Of a DNA stretch of 64,000 nucleotides, positions 26,596 to 33,405 are shown piece after piece (within the stretch, counting starts at the first letter, position 1; each line of letters opens with the position of its first letter). The stretch is from Bacillota bacterium (GTDB lineage: Bacteria > Bacillota > Clostridia > Oscillospirales > Ruminococcaceae): the NCBI GenBank assembly GCA_023418925.1, contig JAEZYS010000016.1:186001-250000 (forward strand), written 5' to 3'. The notes under the pieces are model-generated. The model was not told where the DNA came from and did not search any database. It saw only the letters and a list, made by a program, of their open reading frames with translations. Made by a program: the position numbers and the translations under genes.

Positions 26596-27405
26596 TTATT
26601 CTGATGTATCAGCTTTCTTTTCACAAGGTTGACCAACTGTTAGCTTATTGAAAAATGCCCTGCTGAGTTTTGCAAATCTCTTATCATTTGAAATAGCCGA
26701 AGGATAATTACCATACCAGAAAATATGCATCTGTCCGTGACCAATGGTTCTGATCATTTCAATGTAAGTATTCCTGTAAAAGTTCGTACCACATGAAAAC
26801 GACAGTTCATCTTTTTTGCTGCCTGTCATAAGAAGCTTAGGCTTGTACTCCTTAAGTGTTTTATGAAAGTATGTCCTAATATTTTTGCAATGTTCCTGGA
26901 CAGCGTCAGTATCACAGTTCAGTACATGCTCCCAGTCATCACCATGCATATGTTCATAGAATGTCTTGAAATGAAGCTTGTCTTTTGAACACACTCTTTC
27001 ATTAGTAATACTTGCGGCAATTTTGTCAGAAGCAACTTTCCCGTTAAAGCTGTCTGCAATAACGGCATTGACAAGTTCCGGAGCTTCCAGAGCTACATTT
27101 ATAGCAGCAATAGCGCCTCCGCCACAGCCTATTATGTTAATTTTTTTATAATCTTTGGCCTTGAGAAAGGCTATAACCTGCAAAGCTTGGTCATACCAAA
27201 GATCAGCAGGAAACTTACTTAATCTGTCCGATTGCCCGTGACCCAGAAAGTCAAACAATATAACCTTGTTCTGATCCTTATAGAATTTTATAATATTCTC
27301 AAACATTCTGGAGGAAACAGCATTTCCGTGTAAAAAAAGTAACGGAGTTCCGTCGCCGATTTCCTCATAATAAATACTTTTTCCCTGATAGATGAAAAAT
27401 GACAT
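26596..27405 (-). CDS. Alpha/beta-hydrolase
   Basis: The 269-aa protein has the alpha/beta-hydrolase fold: LLFLHGNAVSSRMFENI (oxyanion HG), VILFDFLGHGQSDRL (strand 4), and an acid/His region near GHGQMHIFWYG. The nucleophile elbow G-x-S-x-G is replaced by IIGCGGGAIAA, with Cys or Gly where Ser is normal, so catalysis may use Cys or be lost. Substrate is unknown. The start at 27405 (MSFFIYQG) has AAAGGGG upstream; a TTG at 27438 is possible but lengthens the N-terminus unlike the family. Confidence 0.8.
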   Translation of the reverse strand: MSFFIYQGKSIYYEEIGDGTPLLFLHGNAVSSRMFENIIKFYKDQNKVILFDFLGHGQSDRLSKFPADLWYDQALQVIAFLKAKDYKKINIIGCGGGAIAAINVALEAPELVNAVIADSFNGKVASDKIAASITNERVCSKDKLHFKTFYEHMHGDDWEHVLNCDTDAVQEHCKNIRTYFHKTLKEYKPKLLMTGSKKDELSFSCGTNFYRNTYIEMIRTIGHGQMHIFWYGNYPSAISNDKRFAKLSRAFFNKLTVGQPCEKKADTSE

Positions 27406-27537
27406 GAGTCTGCCCCTTTTTCCATTAATGTTACTCAAAACTGTTGCTTACGCATCTGGTAATATTATATGACATATTACATCAATTGTCAACAGAAACA
27501 GACTGCATCTTAATAATTTTTTTGAATTAAAGTATTA

Positions 27538-28452
27538 TTATTTTTTAACTGCAAGGCAGTAATCAACATTATCAAAAGCTGTTATTATATGTTCAGGATT
27601 AGCTTTGTTGTATGTGCTGAAATATTGTTTCGTAATTTCATCAGGAATAAGATGCTCATAAATCAGGAATCCGCAGTCCGATAGTAACTTCTGCATACTC
27701 TTATATGAATATGACGCAAGCATTGCTTCCTTAGCTCCCCCTGCAAGCATAGCCTGTTTTCTTGCTCTTTCACCTGCATTGGCAGTATATGTGTTCTCGT
27801 CAGGGTAATCAAACACAAGTGAACTGCCCTTAGGAACAAGTGAGGATACTTTCATAATCATCTTTCTGAAATCATCCTCGGAAAGATAATACGTAAGCCC
27901 AAGCATGCTGCAGAAGCTTATTTTGTCTGTGTCAAATTCTTTGCAGGATAAAATGTTGTCCTCCCAGTGAGAATTAGTAAAATCCGCAGAAATAAAACTG
28001 AGATTGTCAGGGATATCAATTACTGCTGAAGAAAGACGCTGTTTCTTGTCTGCAGCAGTAAGTGGATGGTCAATTTCAAAGATATTCAGCTTTGAAGTCC
28101 ATTCAGGCTGTCGGTAAGCAAATGTGTCATATCCTGCTGCAAAAATAAGATATTGTTTTGTTCCAATTTGTACAGCGGTTTCAAGTGATTTTTCTGTAAA
28201 AGCTGCTCTTCCGACAGGGGAAGGGGAAAGGTAACTGTCAGCAACGAGCCGTAAAGCTTCTTCACTTGTCCCCGAAAACCCAGGAAAGAAGAATTGTATG
28301 CCATCGGACATATTCTTTGAAATCATTGCGTACTCGTCCTCTGAAAGTAGCTTTTCTGCAACAGTATCACTGAAAACGGGAACAGTATTGTTTCTCTTGT
28401 GGTATGCCCTTGCAAATGCACTTACAAGCGCAGTCATGCTTTTGTTATCCAT
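27538..28452 (-). CDS. Class I SAM-dependent methyltransferase, PPM1/LCMT-like
   Basis: The 304-aa protein fits the bacterial leucine-carboxyl-methyltransferase-like family: an N-terminal FARAYHKRNN and DTVAEKLLS segment, RAAFTEKSLETAV, the SAM loop QYLIFAAGYDTFAYR (motif I), and IFEIDHPLTAADKK (motif II acidic residue). Family members methylate carboxyl groups of small molecules or proteins; the acceptor cannot be read here. It sits between the hydrolase and a block of repeats. Start at 28452 with AAAGGAAGGAC upstream. Confidence 0.85.
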   Translation of the reverse strand: MDNKSMTALVSAFARAYHKRNNTVPVFSDTVAEKLLSEDEYAMISKNMSDGIQFFFPGFSGTSEEALRLVADSYLSPSPVGRAAFTEKSLETAVQIGTKQYLIFAAGYDTFAYRQPEWTSKLNIFEIDHPLTAADKKQRLSSAVIDIPDNLSFISADFTNSHWEDNILSCKEFDTDKISFCSMLGLTYYLSEDDFRKMIMKVSSLVPKGSSLVFDYPDENTYTANAGERARKQAMLAGGAKEAMLASYSYKSMQKLLSDCGFLIYEHLIPDEITKQYFSTYNKANPEHIITAFDNVDYCLAVKK

Positions 28453-28489
28453 ATGTGTCCTTCCTTTCTTTGTTTAAGAAAAAAATTAA

Positions 28490-28595
28490 GAAGTTCGACA
28501 GCCTGCTTGTTATTCGAAGAATAATTCTAACGAAGTGAGAACAGGCTTTAACCTTATCAAGGCTGTAGGGTTAAAAAGGACAACGCCCTTATATA
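28490..28595 (+). repeat. Hairpin-chain element, copy C (5' part only)
   Basis: Homologous to the first third of copy B: AAGTTCGACAGCCTG, the hairpin TTATTC-GAA-GAATAA, AACGAAGTGAGAACAGGC, then AACCTT..AAGG and a weakened GGAC/GCCC stem. The stem tips differ from B in paired positions (TTATTC/GAATAA here, TTTTTC/GAAAAA in B; GCCTG/CAGGC here, ACCTG/CAGGT in B). It lies between the methyltransferase and phosphodiesterase genes. Confidence 0.8.
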
Positions 28596-28628
28596 CTTTA
28601 TACATCCGTTTAATACGAAGAACAAGAC

Positions 28629-28714
28629 TTGACTTTTTGTTAATTTTGTGGTATAATAAACACATAAATCAAATAATGTTTACAAATCCGTCACATTTTC
28701 TGTGGCGGATTTTT
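28629..28714 (+). ncRNA. Candidate small RNA of about 50 nt (promoter plus terminator, no gene between)
   Basis: TTGACT (28629), 17 bases, TATAAT (28652) form a strong promoter. About 20 bases after the expected start lies a terminator AAATCCGTCACA / TGTGGCGGATTT followed by six T (28684-28714). No open reading frame with a ribosome site fits between them, and the next gene is on the other strand. The predicted product is a short transcript that is mostly terminator. It could be a true small RNA or the relic of a leader whose gene has been lost. Confidence 0.5.
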
Positions 28715-28737
28715 TGATTCTTTGGGTATTTCGTGCT

Positions 28738-28830
28738 TTGCGGAAGTCAGCATGTTTTGCAACGCAAAATCGGGAACGAAGTGACTGACTGACTTTAGCG
28801 ACAAGGGACATTGTCCCGTTGAACCGTACA
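28738..28830 (+). repeat. Hairpin element related to copy C
   Basis: GTCAG..CTGAC arms enclose TTTTGC-AAC-GCAAAA, then AACGAAGTGACTGAC, AAGGGAC ATT GTCCC. The layout (hairpin, then AACGAAGTGA, then a GGGAC stem) mirrors copies B and C with different stem sequences. The rest of the 28453-28904 gap holds copy C, the small-RNA candidate and the terminator at 28866. Confidence 0.7.
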
Positions 28831-28865
28831 AGCTTTGAAAAGCTTAAGCAAACTTTTAATATTAA

Positions 28866-28899
28866 AAAGCTGTGAGCAAATAAAATTACTCACAGCTTT
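28866..28899. terminator. Terminator of the phosphodiesterase gene
   Basis: Perfect 11-bp stem AAAGCTGTGAG / CTCACAGCTTT, just after the minus-strand stop at 28905. Five T follow on the minus strand. Confidence 0.85.
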
Positions 28900-28904
28900 A
28901 TTTT

Positions 28905-29387
28905 TTATGTTAAATCCGTAATATTAGTAAGTATCCCTTTATCCGTAATCTCAATAACCCCGAATGACGGAGATTTTCCGTCCCTTGGCCTGCTGCAGCT
29001 ACCTGGATTCATAATGTACATCCCATCCTCATAACTGCTGTATCTGCAATGCGTGTGCCCGAACAACACAATCGTACAGCCATTATCCTTAGCAACTGAG
29101 CGGATAATTTCTGTTCCGCCCTTTACAAAATGTCTGTGTCCATGTGCACAAAATATCTTCACTCCATTGTCAGCAACAATAATATCTGTCTGCGGAGAAA
29201 GGCTGCAATAGTCACAGTTCCCTGCAACATGACGGATAATATTATCAGGAAATTCTGCACGCAATGCATTTACTTCATTTTCCCCGTCGCCAAGGTGAAT
29301 AAACATATCAGCATTTCTGTTTCTTTTTATAATATCCCGAACTGCAAAAATATCCCCGTGGGAATCTGACATGACTATAATACGCAC
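28905..29387 (-). CDS. YfcE/MJ0936-type metallophosphoesterase
   Basis: The 160-aa protein has all metallophosphoesterase motifs: MSDSHGD (first Asp/His), IHLGDGEN, AGNCD, FCAHGHRHF and LFGHTHC. At this size and with MNPGSCSRPR it matches YfcE/MJ0936 phosphodiesterases, two-metal enzymes that hydrolyse phosphodiesters such as bis-pNPP in vitro; the biological substrate is unknown. I set the start at the GTG at 29387, eight bases after AAAGGA; the ATG at 29396 would have no spacer. The yaaL-bofA operon begins on the other strand. Confidence 0.9.
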   Translation of the reverse strand: MRIIVMSDSHGDIFAVRDIIKRNRNADMFIHLGDGENEVNALRAEFPDNIIRHVAGNCDYCSLSPQTDIIVADNGVKIFCAHGHRHFVKGGTEIIRSVAKDNGCTIVLFGHTHCRYSSYEDGMYIMNPGSCSRPRDGKSPSFGVIEITDKGILTNITDLT

Positions 29388-29519
29388 AAAATACATCCTT
29401 TCGCATAAACTGTTATAAGTAAGTCTATTTGAGAACATTATAACATAAAATTTAGAGTAAATAAAGAAATATTCCTGTATAGTGCATTTCTTTATTTTCT
29501 TTATGACATGGAGGGCAGT

Positions 29520-29771
29520 ATGGGATTAAACAACACAAATCCTCAGGCTATGCAGGCAATGCTTAACGTAGTAAGCAAAAAGATTGGAGTACCGCCGGAA
29601 CAACTTAAAAAGGAACTTGAGGCAGGAAAATTCGATTCAGCTCTGAAGAATATGAAGCCGCAGGAAGCAGCAATGTTCAACCAGTTTATCAGCAATCCGC
29701 AAATGCTTGATAAGATTATGAGCACACCTCAGGCACGGTCACTGTACAAAAAGCTTTCAGGAGAGAAATAA
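29520..29771 (+). CDS. Small helical protein of unknown function (first gene of bofA operon)
   Basis: I do not recognise a named family. The 83-aa protein is soluble and probably all-helical: VVSKKIGVPPEQLKKELEAG, MKPQEAAMFNQFISNPQ and STPQARSLYKKL, with no membrane segment or Cys. The start at 29520 follows GGAGG with good spacing; the ATG 12 bases upstream overlaps that site. It is the first of five same-strand genes (29520-31251) with gaps of 50 bases or less, ending in yaaL-bofA. Confidence 0.75.
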   Translation: MGLNNTNPQAMQAMLNVVSKKIGVPPEQLKKELEAGKFDSALKNMKPQEAAMFNQFISNPQMLDKIMSTPQARSLYKKLSGEK

Positions 29772-29825
29772 AGTATCGGCAGGGGAATTTCCCCTGCCCA
29801 GATTACATATAGAGGCGGTGAGACT

Positions 29826-30251
29826 GTGGACGATATTTCTGACAAGATTCAGAGTATTCTCAATGATGAGGAAAGCATGAAGCAGATAAAAGAGCTTGCT
29901 GAAATGTTCACAAGCAGTCAGACCGACAGCGGAAAAAATACCACAGGAATGCCTGATTTTTCATCACTTGCATCAATGTTTTCCGGCATGGGGGCAAGTA
30001 CAGGCAGCGAACCGCAGAACACAGAGCCAGGCCTGGATATAGATATGGGTGCCATGATGAATATCGCACAGGCAATAGGAGCGGCAAACAAGTCCGATAA
30101 AAACACACAGTTTCTTGCGGCACTTCGCCCTCTTATGAAAGAGGACAAACAGCAGAAAATTGACAAAGCAATAAAATTATTGAAGCTTTTTGCAATATAT
30201 ACAGCGCTCAAGGAGTCTGGAGCGCTAAAAAATCTGGATTCCCTGCTGTAA
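29826..30251 (+). CDS. Small Met/Gly-rich helical protein of unknown function
   Basis: The 141-aa protein starts at GTG 29826 (GGTGAG upstream). It has an acidic helical N-terminus (DKIQSILNDEESMKQIKELAEMF), a Ser/Gly/Met-rich middle (SSLASMFSGMGAS) and a conserved-looking C-terminus (FLAALRPLMKEDKQQKIDKAIKLLKLFAIY). The FLxALRPLMK..KIDKAIKLLKLF ending recurs in clostridial hypothetical proteins, as far as I recall. No function can be assigned. Position between the 29520 and 30268 genes suggests that they act together. Confidence 0.75.
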   Translation: MDDISDKIQSILNDEESMKQIKELAEMFTSSQTDSGKNTTGMPDFSSLASMFSGMGASTGSEPQNTEPGLDIDMGAMMNIAQAIGAANKSDKNTQFLAALRPLMKEDKQQKIDKAIKLLKLFAIYTALKESGALKNLDSLL

Positions 30252-30267
30252 TATACACGGAAGGCAA

Positions 30268-30711
30268 GTGATTGCGGAAATGGATACATTCAGAGCCGAA
30301 AGGCGTGTCGAGGAGATGAGGCGTATGAGCGAGAATCTGATAAACCGAACAAACAAGAGTATAGACTCACGCCGTACATCTGCACAGTTCAAGGAAGCAG
30401 AATACTGTCCGCCTCCTAATATAAAAACCCGAACAAGATTTGAATCTGTAACCCCTGCACAGGCACAGGAATACAACCGCAGAAACAGACTTGAACATAC
30501 CTCTGAACGTGATCAAAGGCATGAACATCATCATGAAAATGAGCATGAAAATAATAACAGCAGTCCAATCGGCGGATTGCTTGACGGCTTTCTTGGAGAC
30601 GGTAAGAAAATCGACCAGGATAAAATCATCATAATTATGCTAATTATCCTGCTTGCCCGTCAGGGGGCGGATCTCAAACTTTTGCTCGCATTGGGATACA
30701 TAATCATATAG
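30268..30711 (+). CDS. His-rich protein with C-terminal membrane segment
   Basis: Unrecognised, 147 aa. The N-terminal half is basic and coiled (FRAERRVEEMRRMSENLINR). A His/Glu-rich stretch (RHEHHHENEHENN) follows, then a GLLDGFLGDG turn and a hydrophobic C-terminal end (KIIIIMLIILLARQGADLK.. to IIII) that should insert in the membrane, leaving the rest on one side. The His run could bind metal. GTG 30268 is three bases after AAGG and ATG 30280 is an alternative, so the start is uncertain. Confidence 0.65.
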   Translation: MIAEMDTFRAERRVEEMRRMSENLINRTNKSIDSRRTSAQFKEAEYCPPPNIKTRTRFESVTPAQAQEYNRRNRLEHTSERDQRHEHHHENEHENNNSSPIGGLLDGFLGDGKKIDQDKIIIIMLIILLARQGADLKLLLALGYIII

Positions 30712-30736
30712 GCAGTTACGAAAGCGGAGGTGTTAT

Positions 30737-30988
30737 ATGCTATTTGGAAAATATCTTGTTGAACAAAGAAAAAAAGCTGAAAAAAGACGCTTTGAAAAAG
30801 AACTTCTCGGTCAGCTTTCCCTTGTAGAAAAAAAACTTGAAAATGTGAATGTAGTATACAATATGACAGATGACGAGGATCTTATTGAGGCGCTGATCTA
30901 TGAGGAGTACGGCCTTAAAATGCGGCATAAATATCTGACAGGCATTGCAAGGAAAAATGACATCAAATGCGGGACGGTGATAAGATGA
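30737..30988 (+). CDS. yaaL: YaaL-like DUF2508 protein
   Basis: The 83-aa protein matches the DUF2508 pattern: EQRKKAEKRRFEKELLGQL, a coiled helix, then VVYNMTDDEDLIEALIYEEYGLKMRHKYL. In B. subtilis the same family (YaaL) sits immediately before bofA, as here. Function is unknown. Its stop codon overlaps the bofA start (ATGA), so the pair is translationally coupled. Start at 30737 with GGAGGTG upstream. Confidence 0.83.
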   Translation: MLFGKYLVEQRKKAEKRRFEKELLGQLSLVEKKLENVNVVYNMTDDEDLIEALIYEEYGLKMRHKYLTGIARKNDIKCGTVIR

Positions 30989-31251
30989 TGATTTCAGGAG
31001 CCTTTTTGTTCTGGGCAGTAATAGTAATCGGGTGGATAGTAATGACAATCCATTATCTGGAATCGGATAAGCCTGCCGTCAACGCATTCAAGGGCATGCT
31101 TTCAGGAGTAATAAGTCTTGCCGCTGTGTACTTTTTCGGCGGATACATAGGTATATATCTGACGCTGAATCTTTTTACATGCATAACAGCACTTGTTTTC
31201 GGTGCGCCCGGAATAATTGTGTTGTGTATAATAGAGAAGTTCTTTGTGTAG
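30985..31251 (+). CDS. bofA: BofA family protein (inhibitor of pro-sigma-K processing)
   Basis: The 88-aa protein has the BofA hydrophobic pattern: two or three membrane helices with GMLSGVISLAAVYFFGGYIG and the C-terminal NLFTCITALVFGAPGIIVL. In spore formers BofA holds the SpoIVFB protease complex in check in the outer forespore membrane until late. The ATG at 30985 overlaps the YaaL stop. The presence of yaaL-bofA suggests that the organism sporulates or descends from a spore former. recR, often nearby in Bacillus, is not here. Confidence 0.87.
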   Translation: MMISGAFLFWAVIVIGWIVMTIHYLESDKPAVNAFKGMLSGVISLAAVYFFGGYIGIYLTLNLFTCITALVFGAPGIIVLCIIEKFFV

Positions 31252-31294
31252 GAAAAGGATAAAAAGGCAATGCCTGCAAAAGCACTTTAAGGAG

Positions 31295-31348
31295 TTGACT
31301 TCAATTTTTAAATATGCTAATATTAAATAAATAAATAAATAAATAAAT
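31295..31348 (+). promoter_or_regulatory. pnuC promoter with (AAAT)6 repeat at the start site
   Basis: TTGACT (31295), 17 bases, TAATAT (31318). Immediately after the -10 box come six perfect AAAT units (31325-31348), covering the expected transcription start. Changes in repeat number could alter start-site choice or leader length. Confidence 0.75.
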
Positions 31349-31349
31349 C

Positions 31350-31436
31350 TGCCACCGGGTAGACAATGCTTAAAGCATTCATTAACACATCGTTAGGTCT
31401 TTGAAGATGTGTTAATGGATGCTTGTTTTTTGGAGG
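31350..31436 (+). promoter_or_regulatory. Transcription attenuator (possible riboswitch) in the pnuC leader
   Basis: A very strong terminator precedes pnuC: a 19-bp stem (31373-31391 with 31406-31424, one G-U pair) with a 14-base loop, then six T, directly followed by GGAGG and the ATG at 31442. Upstream are CCACCGGGTAGAC and AATGCTT, which could pair with the first arm (AAGCATT) and open the terminator. AGAC (31361-31364) can pair with GTCT in the loop. NAD+-II riboswitches control pnuC genes in Firmicutes; I cannot confirm membership. Confidence 0.65.
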
Positions 31437-31441
31437 TTAAT

Positions 31442-32155
31442 ATGTTAAAAAGAGCGAAAATCATGTTTAACTATTTCACTAGGGGTGAAATTGTTCTGTG
31501 GTGTACATCAGTTGTCCTTATCCTTATATCATTTTTTATCTTTGACAAAGAAAAATACTTAACATTAACAGCATCGTTGATTGGTGTAACATCCTTGATT
31601 TTCAATGCCAAAGGCAATCCGTTCGGACAACTTCTTATGGTTGTTTTCAGTATTCTATATGGGATAATATCCTTTACGTTTTCTTATTATGGGGAGATGA
31701 TAACATATCTGGGAATGACAGCTCCGATGGCTGTGTTCGCTTTGATTTCATGGCTGAAAAATCCTTACAATGGGAATAAGGCTGAAGTAAAGGTTAATCA
31801 GCTGAAGGGTGCAGAAATTATTTTCATGCTTATTCTCTCAATAGCTGTAACAGTTGCTTTTTATTTTATTCTATCTGCATTTAATACTGCAAATATAATA
31901 CCAAGTACAATTTCAGTAACGACTAGCTTTATTGCCGTATATTTAACCTTCAGGCGAAGTGCTTTTTATGCGATTGCATATGCTGCAAATGATATAGTTT
32001 TAATAATTTTATGGATACTGGCTGCTATGACCGACACTTCATATGTATCTGTAATTATTTGTTTTGTAATATTTCTTGTTAATGATATTTATGGATTTAT
32101 AAGCTGGACTAAAATTCAGAAAAGGCAAGAAAAAATATCAATTCAATTACAATGA
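31442..32155 (+). CDS. pnuC: PnuC-family nicotinamide riboside transporter
   Basis: The 237-aa protein has about seven membrane helices and the PnuC features: YFTRGEIVLW, SLIFNAKGNPFGQ, YYGEMITYLGMTAPMAVFALISW (Trp-rich binding helix), then RRSAFYAIAYAANDIVLIILWI and VNDIYGFISWTKIQKRQ. PnuC proteins move nicotinamide riboside inward by facilitated diffusion for NAD+ synthesis. The start at 31442 follows GGAGG with five-base spacing; an in-frame ATG at 31409 lies inside the terminator and is ruled out. It is the only gene after the attenuator before the lipoproteins. Confidence 0.92.
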   Translation: MLKRAKIMFNYFTRGEIVLWCTSVVLILISFFIFDKEKYLTLTASLIGVTSLIFNAKGNPFGQLLMVVFSILYGIISFTFSYYGEMITYLGMTAPMAVFALISWLKNPYNGNKAEVKVNQLKGAEIIFMLILSIAVTVAFYFILSAFNTANIIPSTISVTTSFIAVYLTFRRSAFYAIAYAANDIVLIILWILAAMTDTSYVSVIICFVIFLVNDIYGFISWTKIQKRQEKISIQLQ

Positions 32156-32265
32156 AATTACAATTCAGCTATTATATTGTGTTTTTAAACAGGATGTGGT
32201 ATTATCTTTTTGGCAACATTGCTACTAAACATTTTGTATTTTACATCTCGGAAGGAAAAAGTATA

Positions 32266-33360
32266 ATGACAAGAAAAATAATTTGTTTTGCATTGGCACT
32301 TCTCACAGCAAGTGCAATGTTATCAGGATGCAATTCTTTTAACAACAAATCAACAGAAGCTGGTGATGTAACTATTATAACCCAAGCCTCTGATTCACAG
32401 GTGCAGGTTGAAACAGAAATAACATCCTCAGAACAACCAGCTGAAACTACCCTGCAGGAAACTGATTCAGAAACAGCAGCTACAATTGATGAAAACGATC
32501 CTAACGTTCAATACTCAAAAAAGCGGGTTGAAGAGCTCATCGGCTGCATTAAGGAAGGAAACAACGCAGAGGTTTCAAAGTGGCTTATGACAGGAGAGAA
32601 ATATGATTTCTTTGACGATTTCACATTGGATAGCTACACAATGAAGCTTTCAAGTGACCAGTATTTTGGTGATTGTAAATCCTTTGATGTTGTGTTCAAT
32701 ATATCGGGAAGCAGCTGTGACCTGTTCCCAAATGGACAGTCCTCATGGCGTATTACAAGTGGTGATGGAGTGATATACATATACGAGTTCTATCCACTTG
32801 ATAAAGTGCAGGAAATGCATGAGAAAAATGAGGTAGGCAAATATCAGGGCAAGTATGACGGAACCTTACTGAAAAAAGCATATAAATATGGCTATAAGTT
32901 CTCACATGCGATCGGCTATTATGAAATAAGCAATGAGGACTTAATAAACTACAAGTGTAGCGAAGGAGCTATTCACAACCTTTATCATGCAGTGGATTTA
33001 CCATCAGAACAGAACGTTCCTGTTTCAGATATAGTAGCACAGATAAAGCAAATATATAATATTACTGTTTCAGAAGAAGACTTCTGCAATGTCTCACGTT
33101 TTAATGGACTAATAGAAAACGGAGTAATGGTTCAGGGCTGTGGACATGGTGGGGGAACGAATTTCTTTAATCTCAAGTCAAGTGAAGAAACGGATTCGAC
33201 AATTACAGTAAATATTGAGTATTACGGTGACGGCGGATACCTTATCCCTGTAAGGGAGTCATCATATGTGTTCAATAAAAACAGTGACGGAACAATAACT
33301 CTTGACAGCGTATCACAGGTTTATGACACAGGAAAAGCCCTTGGCGAGTATGGTGTATAA
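32266..33360 (+). CDS. Secreted lipoprotein of unknown function, tandem copy 1
   Basis: The 364-aa protein has a lipoprotein signal (ALALLTASAMLSGC), a Thr/Glu/Ala-rich linker to about residue 85 (TIDENDPN), then a folded part: KYDFFDDFTLDSYTMKLS, VVFNISGSSCDLFP, WRITSGDG, and a C-terminal DSTITVNIEYYGDGG..FNKNSDGTITLDSVSQVYDTG. I do not recognise a family. It shares most of its length with the next gene. The ATG at 32266 has GGAAAAAG upstream; the in-frame ATG at 32152 overlaps pnuC and lacks a signal peptide. Confidence 0.85.
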   Translation: MTRKIICFALALLTASAMLSGCNSFNNKSTEAGDVTIITQASDSQVQVETEITSSEQPAETTLQETDSETAATIDENDPNVQYSKKRVEELIGCIKEGNNAEVSKWLMTGEKYDFFDDFTLDSYTMKLSSDQYFGDCKSFDVVFNISGSSCDLFPNGQSSWRITSGDGVIYIYEFYPLDKVQEMHEKNEVGKYQGKYDGTLLKKAYKYGYKFSHAIGYYEISNEDLINYKCSEGAIHNLYHAVDLPSEQNVPVSDIVAQIKQIYNITVSEEDFCNVSRFNGLIENGVMVQGCGHGGGTNFFNLKSSEETDSTITVNIEYYGDGGYLIPVRESSYVFNKNSDGTITLDSVSQVYDTGKALGEYGV

Positions 33361-33405
33361 TCTTAAAATAATAAATATAAAAGAGAATGAAAAGGAAAAA
33401 GTATA

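Noticed and set aside
28535..28717. Short open frame across the repeat and the sRNA candidate
   Set aside because: It runs through the promoter, the predicted start and the terminator, and has no ribosome site.
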